Source of the DNA: Porticoccus sp047635255
GTDB taxonomy: Bacteria > Pseudomonadota > Gammaproteobacteria > Pseudomonadales > Porticoccaceae
DNA: 11,677 nt
Direction: 5' to 3'
NCBI GenBank assembly: GCA_047635255.1
Contig: JBLIIR010000039.1
Location: forward strand, 1 to 11,677
Below, piece after piece: positions 7,243-11,677 of this stretch. The translations under genes and the position numbers were made by a program. The notes below the pieces were generated by a model. The model saw only the letters and a list, made by a program, of their open reading frames with translations. It made no database searches and was not told the origin of the DNA. Numbering within the stretch: the first letter of the stretch is position 1; each line of letters starts with the position of its first letter.

Positions 7243-7539
7243 GCTCGTATTCCTCTTGAAAATTTACTTCAAAAATAAACCAAGGCAGTCAGAAAATAAA
7301 ATCCTCTAACTGTCTATTAACCCAAAAACCCACAATGACATTAAACAGTTCTTAGCAACTTTAAATCATTGTTGACAATCATTGAACGCCGATTTTAATG
7401 ACCTTTACTCAATAAATCTATAGGCAGAAGCCACCTTTATTGGAATTTGAACTAATATTATTGAATATATAAAATATAACTATATATATCAATATTTTAT
7501 AAAAATTATCCCTTGAATTTTTTTATTAAACTGAAAGGC
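7243..7539. other. AT-rich intergenic region upstream of the lipoprotein gene
   Basis: 297 bases without a supportable gene. The part next to 7243 holds the lipoprotein ribosome site (AAGAGGA on the minus strand). The middle carries a repeat-palindrome structure (7364-7384). The 7455-7510 part is almost pure A/T, with an imperfect inverted repeat (ATTGAATATATA at 7460-7471 facing TATATATATCAAT at 7481-7493). No convincing minus-strand promoter was found by eye, and no clear intrinsic terminator follows msrA. Confidence 0.6.
7364..7384. repeat. Direct repeat AATCATTG x2 overlapping a palindrome
   Basis: AATCATTG occurs at 7364-7371 and 7377-7384. Between and overlapping them, ATTGT-TG-ACAAT (7368-7379) is an inverted repeat. 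Such an arrangement resembles a dimeric regulator site. It lies about 125 bases upstream of the lipoprotein start, a reasonable position for an activator or distal operator. No known regulator consensus is claimed. Confidence 0.4.
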
Positions 7540-8172
7540 TTAAACGCTTTTAACCCCCGTACCCTTTAGCCCGCAGTATCCATTAGGATTTTTCGCTAAA
7601 TATTGCTGGTGATGTTTTTCTGCATAATAAAAGATCGTGCTTGATAATATCTCTGTCGTTATGGCCGGATACCCTGACTGCTTTAAGTTTTCCTGATAAG
7701 CATTTTTACTGCTTAATGCTAAATTTAGTTGTTCACTTGTGTAACAATAAATCACAGAACGGTACTGTGTTCCTTGGTCACTCCCTTGCCGCATACCTTC
7801 GGTAGGGTTATGCGATTCCCAAAAAATATTAAGTACCTCTTGCAAAGTTATCTGCGCGAAATCAAATACAACTTTTACTACCTCCGCATGTCCAGTTAAA
7901 CCAGAGCAAACTTCTTCATAGGTTGGATTTTCAGTATAGCCACCGGCATACCCTGCGACTGTTGTATATACTCCTGGCTGAGACCAGAACCTTCTTTCGG
8001 CCCCCCAAAAGCAACCCAAGCCTAAGATGATCTCATGAAAACCATTTGGAAAAGGTGGGGTCAAAGTGCGCCCATGAATGCAATGAGTGTAATTACTGGC
8101 TTCCTTCTGTCCTTGTCCTGGTAATGCATTTTCTGCATCAATTACTTCATTCTTAACTGAATGGCCAGACAT
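7540..8172 (-). CDS. msrA: Peptide methionine sulfoxide reductase MsrA
   Basis: 210 residues from the chosen start (E. coli MsrA 212). It reduces the S-epimer of methionine sulfoxide in proteins and free methionine. The catalytic block GCFWGAER has nucleophile Cys54. The family blocks GYAGGYTENPTYEEVCSG, GHAEVV, FWESHNP, GMRQGSDQGTQYRS and YYAEKHHQQYLAKNP all follow in order. One resolving cysteine is present in GYCG (Cys200). The E. coli enzyme has a further cysteine in a GVC motif eight residues on; here the motif reads GVK, so the recycling relay is shorter. I prefer the ATG at 8172 with GAGG six bases upstream over the TTG four codons earlier, because the resulting MSGHSV start matches family length and has the better ribosome site. 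It is divergent from the GST gene. Confidence 0.94.
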   Translation of the reverse strand: MSGHSVKNEVIDAENALPGQGQKEASNYTHCIHGRTLTPPFPNGFHEIILGLGCFWGAERRFWSQPGVYTTVAGYAGGYTENPTYEEVCSGLTGHAEVVKVVFDFAQITLQEVLNIFWESHNPTEGMRQGSDQGTQYRSVIYCYTSEQLNLALSSKNAYQENLKQSGYPAITTEILSSTIFYYAEKHHQQYLAKNPNGYCGLKGTGVKSV

Positions 8173-8224
8173 ACCCAACCTCAATCCGTCTAATATCTGT
8201 AAAAAATTAATTTCTTACTCGTTC

Positions 8225-8252
8225 TTTATATGCTAGCTTACACTAAGTAAGT
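8225..8252 (-). promoter_or_regulatory. Candidate msrA promoter
   Basis: On the minus strand a TATAAA -10 (8225-8230) lies about 46 bases plus a short start offset upstream of the msrA ATG. The hexamer 16 bases further up (8247-8252, ACTTAC) is a poor -35 and lies inside the palindrome cluster, so an activator may assist. Read by eye only. Confidence 0.3.
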
Positions 8253-8270
8253 TATCAAATAACTGCAGTT
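8237..8270. repeat. Cluster of three overlapping or adjacent palindromes between msrA and gst
   Basis: CTTAC-5-GTAAG (8237-8251), AGTTAT-CAA-ATAACT (8250-8264) and the perfect ten-base palindrome AACTGCAGTT (8261-8270) sit end to end in the divergent promoter region. They overlap the candidate -35 elements of both genes, as an operator controlling both would. The binding protein is unknown. Confidence 0.45.
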
Positions 8271-8279
8271 TCATGTAAT
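8252..8279 (+). promoter_or_regulatory. Candidate promoter of the glutathione transferase gene
   Basis: TTATCA (8252-8257), 16 bases, then TGTAAT (8274-8279) gives four and five of six matches to sigma-70 consensus. The predicted start near 8286 leaves a leader of about 12 bases before the ATG at 8298. The -35 overlaps the AGTTAT/ATAACT inverted repeat. Confidence 0.3.
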
Positions 8280-8297
8280 GACTCAGCGAGAATTTTT

Positions 8298-8972
8298 ATG
8301 ATTGAATTATATACTGCAGCGACCCCCAATGGTCATAAAATCAGTATTGCGCTAGAAGAGCTTGGCCTCACATACAAGCTTAATGAGTTGAGCTTGAGCA
8401 AGAATCAGCAAAAAGAACCCGAGTATTTGAAGCTTAACCCAAATGGTAGAATTCCGACTATTGTCGATCATGATAATAATCATTTCACAGTTTTTGAATC
8501 CGGAGCTATTCTAATTTATTTGGCTGAAAAAACAGGTCGGCTGCTACCTAATGATCCTGATGAGCGGTCACGTGTTTTGCAATGGTTGATGTTTCAAATG
8601 GGGGGCATAGGGCCAATGATGGGGCAGGCAAATGTATTTTTTCGATATTGGCACGAAACTTACCAGCCTGCTATTGATCGCTATCAGAGCGAAATAAGAC
8701 GCTTATTTGGGGTACTGGATACCCACCTAAAGGGAAGAAAATATCTTTCAGAAGAATTAAGCATAGCTGATATCTCAAGCTGGCCATGGGTGAGAATTCA
8801 TGAGTGGTCTGGAGTTGAGATAGAAGACTTCCCTAGCCTATCTTCTTGGGTTAATCGGCTTGGTGAGCGCCCTGCTTTCATAAAAGGTATTAACAGTCCG
8901 CCTGCCGAGTACGAAGAGGATGCCAAAAAAGATGATTTTGTTAAGGGTGCGCAAAATATGCTCATAAAATGA
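8298..8972 (+). CDS. yfcG: Nu-class glutathione transferase / disulfide-bond oxidoreductase (YfcG-like)
   Basis: 224 residues (E. coli YfcG 215). This class binds glutathione and has disulfide reductase activity rather than mainly conjugating toxins. The thioredoxin-like N-domain (about 1-85) has TPNGHKI at 9-15, with Thr9 and Asn11, the glutathione-contacting pair that replaces the catalytic Tyr/Ser/Cys of other GSTs. RIPTIVDH (cis-Pro loop) and FESGAILIYLAEKTG follow. The helical C-domain (about 90-205) shows LQWLMFQMGGIGPMMGQ and SIADISSWPWV, both hallmarks of the YfcG/YghU group. The ATG at 8298 has only a weak GAG ribosome site. It is divergent from msrA and converges on metZ with 23 bases between stops. 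The class is confident; substrate and the exact orthologue (YfcG versus YghU) are less so. Confidence 0.88.
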   Translation: MIELYTAATPNGHKISIALEELGLTYKLNELSLSKNQQKEPEYLKLNPNGRIPTIVDHDNNHFTVFESGAILIYLAEKTGRLLPNDPDERSRVLQWLMFQMGGIGPMMGQANVFFRYWHETYQPAIDRYQSEIRRLFGVLDTHLKGRKYLSEELSIADISSWPWVRIHEWSGVEIEDFPSLSSWVNRLGERPAFIKGINSPPAEYEEDAKKDDFVKGAQNMLIK

Positions 8973-8995
8973 TTCACATATTTTGTTAGCCAAAC

Positions 8996-10195
8996 TTACA
9001 GGGCGTTCAATCCTTGCAAAAGATCTTCCTTGAGATCATCAATATCTTCCAACCCAACAGCCACACGAATAAGATTATCTGTGATTCCTGCCTCTTCTTT
9101 TTGTTCTAAGCTTAGGCGCCCATGGGTCGTTGTGGCTGGATGAACTATCGTTGTTTTTGTGTCTCCAAGATTGGCAGTCAATGACATTAATTTCGTGCCA
9201 TCAATGACTCTCCATGCCTCTTTTCTGCCCCCTTTAACCTTGAATGATAAGACACCACCAAAAGCAGTCTGTTGTCTAGAGGCCAACTTATGTCCTGGGT
9301 GGCTTTCAAGACCTGCATAAAAAACCCTCTCTACTTTTGGTTGCTCCTGAAGCCAAATCGCTAATTCCATGGCATTACTTGAATGAGCATGCATGCGTAG
9401 CTTCAGGGTTTCCAGTCCTTTAAGAAATACCCATGCATTAAATGGACTCATGGTAGGACCCGCTGTTCGGATAAAAGTTAAAACTTGATTTATGAGTTCT
9501 TCATTGCCGGCAACTATACCGCCGAGGCAGCGGCCTTGGCCATCTAGGTATTTTGTAGCTGAGTGGATAATCAAGTCGGCACCAAGTTTTAATGGTTGCT
9601 GTAATGCAGGAGTACAGAAGCAGTTATCTACCACCAATAATGCGTTATTTTTTCGGGCAATAGCGGCAACTGACTCTACATCAGCCACATCGCACAACGG
9701 GTTTGAAGGCGTTTCCAGATAAAGTATCCTAGTTTGTGGTCGCATAGCTTGATGCCACTGATCAAGATCAGTCAGCGAAACAAAGGTTGTTTCTATTCCG
9801 AAGCGAGATAAGTATTTATCTAGCAAAACAGTGGTTGCCCCAAAAACACTGCGAGAGCACACAATATGGTCGCCCGCCTTAAGAAAGGTCATACAGGTGC
9901 TCAAGATAGCCGCCATACCAGAAGAGGTGGCAACTGCTCTCTCAGCACACTCTAGTGCGGCAATTCTTTTTTCAAGAATACTTACTGTTGGATTTGTGTA
10001 TCGTGAATAGACATTTCCTGACTGTTCGCCAGAAAATCTAGCAGCCGCTTCAGCGGAATCCGTAAAGACGTAACTAGAGGTTAGGAACAAAGGTTCTCCG
10101 TGCTCGCCTTCATGTGTTCTAACATGGCCAGCCCTAATAGCTAATGTGTCAAACTTAAAATCGGAAAGAGGATCATTGACATCATCTATATTCAT
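8996..10195 (-). CDS. metZ: O-succinylhomoserine sulfhydrylase MetZ
   Basis: 399 residues (Pseudomonas MetZ about 403). It makes homocysteine from O-succinylhomoserine and sulfide, using pyridoxal phosphate, as a direct-sulfhydrylation route to methionine. The family blocks are all present: FDTLAIRAGHVRTHEGEHGE, the YSRYTNPTV substrate/cofactor loop at about 63-71, SSGMAAI at 91-97, Asp190 (contacts the cofactor ring nitrogen) and SATKYLDGQG with Lys215 as the Schiff-base lysine. MetZ rather than MetB or MetC is preferred from the N-terminal block and the position after purF, as in Pseudomonas; MetB and MetY belong to the same fold family, so the donor ester is inferred. The ATG has GGAAG eight bases upstream. 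It lies 64 bases downstream of purF with no terminator between, so it is probably in the same operon. Confidence 0.88.
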   Translation of the reverse strand: MNIDDVNDPLSDFKFDTLAIRAGHVRTHEGEHGEPLFLTSSYVFTDSAEAAARFSGEQSGNVYSRYTNPTVSILEKRIAALECAERAVATSSGMAAILSTCMTFLKAGDHIVCSRSVFGATTVLLDKYLSRFGIETTFVSLTDLDQWHQAMRPQTRILYLETPSNPLCDVADVESVAAIARKNNALLVVDNCFCTPALQQPLKLGADLIIHSATKYLDGQGRCLGGIVAGNEELINQVLTFIRTAGPTMSPFNAWVFLKGLETLKLRMHAHSSNAMELAIWLQEQPKVERVFYAGLESHPGHKLASRQQTAFGGVLSFKVKGGRKEAWRVIDGTKLMSLTANLGDTKTTIVHPATTTHGRLSLEQKEEAGITDNLIRVAVGLEDIDDLKEDLLQGLNAL

Positions 10196-10259
10196 TTATT
10201 TTTCTTCCAAAATTAGTCAATCTGCCATTTTTTACAAGATCAGTTTAATTAAAATTTTA

Positions 10260-11677
10260 CTATGCATCTATGCCTGAATTATGCAAGCCAACAGACTGGT
10301 TGAGGTCTAATTCATTTTTATTTGAACCATTTTTTGCTGAATCATTTCTTTCGATATCTAATTTTTTAAGATAAGCCTGATCAATATCTCCGGTAACATA
10401 GTGGCCATCAAATACCGCGCAATCAAACTTTTTGATATCTAGATTACCTTCTTTGACGCTATCCACTAAATCATTTAGATCTTGGTATACTAAAAAATCA
10501 GCTCCAATAAGGAGGGAGACCTCTTCTTCAGTTCTATTATGGGCTATCAACTCTTGTGCGGACGGCATATCAATACCGTAGACGTTAGGATGGCGGACAG
10601 GAGGGGCTGACGATGCCATGTAAACTTTATTGGCGCCAGCATCTCTTGCCATTTCTATAATTTCTCTTGATGTTGTTCCGCGAACAATAGAATCATCAAC
10701 GAGTAATACATTTTTACCTTCAAATTCAACCTTCACAGGATTTAGTTTCTGACGAACAGATTTTTTTCTTTCTTTTTGTCCCGGCATAATAAAGGTTCGG
10801 CCGATATAACGATTTTTCATGAAACCTTCACGAAATTTTACCCCTAGCTCCTCAGCAATTGCTTGAGCAGAAACACGACTTGTATCTGGGATTGGAATAA
10901 TTACATCAATATCTTTATATATGGGTAATTTTTTTATCTTTTGCGCAAGCTTCTTGCCCATCCTCAATCGAGCTTGGTACACAGATGCCTTATCAATAAC
11001 CGAATCAGGTCGAGCGAAGTAAACATGCTCAAAAATACATGGATTCAATTGAGGGTTTTTAACACATTGCTTTAAATGCAATCCTCCTTCTTGATCAACA
11101 TATAAGGCTTCACCAGGATCCAGATCTCGAATAACGGTGTAGCCCAAAACATCCATAGCCACGCTTTCAGATGCGACCATGTATTCCATTCCTGTGCTTG
11201 TTTCGCGTTGGCCGTAAATAAGAGGGCGTATACCATGAGGATCCCTAAAGGCTACCATTCCGTAATTAGCTATCATTCCTACCACTGCATAGGCGCCGCG
11301 ACACCGTTTATGAACGCGCCCAACGGCATCAAAAATGTCCTCTGTCGAAGGCTTGGTCATTTCTTGTGCAAGCAGTTCATGAGCAAATACATTGAGCAAG
11401 GCCTCAGAATCAGAGTCAGTGTTAATGTGGCGTAGATCGGTGCTGAAGAGCAGTGCCATTAATTCATCTGTATTTGTCAAATTACCATTATGAGCCATGC
11501 AAATTCCATACGGAGAATTTACATAAAAGGGTTGCGCAAGTGCCGGGCTAGAACTGCCGGCTGTTGGGTAACGGACATGACCAATGCCGATATTACCCTG
11601 CAGTTCGTTCATATGACGTGAGTGAAAGACATCTTTCACTAGCCCGACACCCTTTCTTTGATTAAATCGACCATTAT
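10260..11677 (-). CDS. purF: Amidophosphoribosyltransferase PurF (5' end outside window)
   Basis: First committed step of purine synthesis: PRPP plus glutamine gives phosphoribosylamine. The reading frame stays open to the right edge; the GTG at 11639 is an internal Val (context GLVKDVFHSRHM), and 12 further family-like codons lie upstream of it. About 40 N-terminal residues, including the nucleophile Cys at position 2 of the precursor, are outside. Visible glutaminase-domain motifs are GHVRYPTAGSS and MAHNGNLTN, then MVAFRDPHGIRPL. The phosphoribosyltransferase half has VIIPIPDTS, KNRYIGRTFIMPGQ and the PRPP loop VLLVDDSIVRGTT (10671-10709). The C-terminal tail is polar (RNDSAKNGSNKNELDLNQ), as in E. 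coli, where the end is also variable. About 471 codons are seen; the full protein should be near 510. cvpA is expected upstream from Pseudomonas synteny, but this is outside the window. Confidence 0.95.
   Translation of the reverse strand, partial: NGRFNQRKGVGLVKDVFHSRHMNELQGNIGIGHVRYPTAGSSSPALAQPFYVNSPYGICMAHNGNLTNTDELMALLFSTDLRHINTDSDSEALLNVFAHELLAQEMTKPSTEDIFDAVGRVHKRCRGAYAVVGMIANYGMVAFRDPHGIRPLIYGQRETSTGMEYMVASESVAMDVLGYTVIRDLDPGEALYVDQEGGLHLKQCVKNPQLNPCIFEHVYFARPDSVIDKASVYQARLRMGKKLAQKIKKLPIYKDIDVIIPIPDTSRVSAQAIAEELGVKFREGFMKNRYIGRTFIMPGQKERKKSVRQKLNPVKVEFEGKNVLLVDDSIVRGTTSREIIEMARDAGANKVYMASSAPPVRHPNVYGIDMPSAQELIAHNRTEEEVSLLIGADFLVYQDLNDLVDSVKEGNLDIKKFDCAVFDGHYVTGDIDQAYLKKLDIERNDSAKNGSNKNELDLNQSVGLHNSGIDA

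Noticed and set aside
6764..7309. 181-codon open frame on the + strand opposite the lipoprotein gene
   Set aside because: It runs through the dbpA promoter, the terminator and the antisense of a gene with lipobox, ribosome site and terminator. Its Ser/Phe-rich product shows no domain, so it is a shadow of the minus-strand gene.
7373..7378. TTGTCA on the minus strand as a -35 for the lipoprotein gene
   Set aside because: The hexamers at 16-18 base spacing (such as CTAAGA) do not resemble a -10.
8173..8184. Longer MsrA start at TTG 8184
   Set aside because: The ATG at 8172 has GAGG at ideal spacing and gives a length and N-terminus closer to known MsrA proteins; the TTG would overlap that ribosome site.
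11637..11639. GTG at 11639 as the start of purF
   Set aside because: Upstream in-frame codons to the window edge match the PurF family, and the expected Cys2 region is still missing, so the gene is cut by the edge rather than short.
1..11677. A new defence, mobile or biosynthetic system
   Set aside because: All sizeable genes but the small lipoprotein fall into well-known housekeeping or transport families. I saw no transposase, integrase, terminal repeats, CRISPR-like array or tRNA that would mark an island.

Overview
The window looks like chromosomal DNA from a gammaproteobacterium, AT-rich and densely packed. Three things point there: a purF followed on the same strand by metZ (the arrangement known from Pseudomonas, where cvpA-purF-metZ is usual), a DbpA-type DEAD-box helicase with its 23S rRNA-binding tail, and a Nu-class glutathione transferase like E. 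coli YfcG. The low G+C suggests a marine or host-associated relative of Pseudomonadales/Cellvibrionales rather than Pseudomonas itself. That placement is inferred from remembered protein similarity and synteny only.

Layout. (1) Positions 64-5351, + strand: a complete oligopeptide ABC importer, with a lipoprotein-like binding protein (oppA), two permeases (oppB, oppC) packed with 1-base or zero spacing, then an 81-bp, about 11% G+C spacer and one gene encoding both ATPase domains fused (oppD-oppF). (2) 5329-6720, - strand: dbpA, whose 3' end overlaps the importer's 3' end by 23 bp. It starts at a TTG with a good Shine-Dalgarno and has its own leader with a consensus -10 and a hairpin. (3) 6821-7242, - strand: a small unrecognised lipoprotein gene ending in a clear intrinsic terminator. 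(4) 7243-7539: an AT-rich gap with a small repeat structure. (5) 7540-8972: msrA (-) and a yfcG-like glutathione transferase gene (+), divergent around a 125-bp region with overlapping palindromes. (6) 8996 to the right edge, - strand: purF (its first ~40 codons lie outside the window) followed by metZ, probably one operon.

How they work together. The importer brings peptides into the cell as nitrogen and amino-acid sources. PurF makes the committed step of purine synthesis and MetZ makes homocysteine for methionine. MsrA repairs oxidised methionine, and the GST homologue probably handles glutathione-linked disulfide reduction. DbpA assists 50S subunit assembly.

I see no mobile element, CRISPR array, toxin-antitoxin or defence system, tRNA or rRNA, and nothing resembling a new multi-gene system. 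The most useful leads are small: the uncharacterised lipoprotein, the dbpA leader hairpin, the palindrome cluster between msrA and gst, the AT-rich break inside the importer operon, the overlapping convergent gene ends, and an MsrA that lacks the usual last cysteine.
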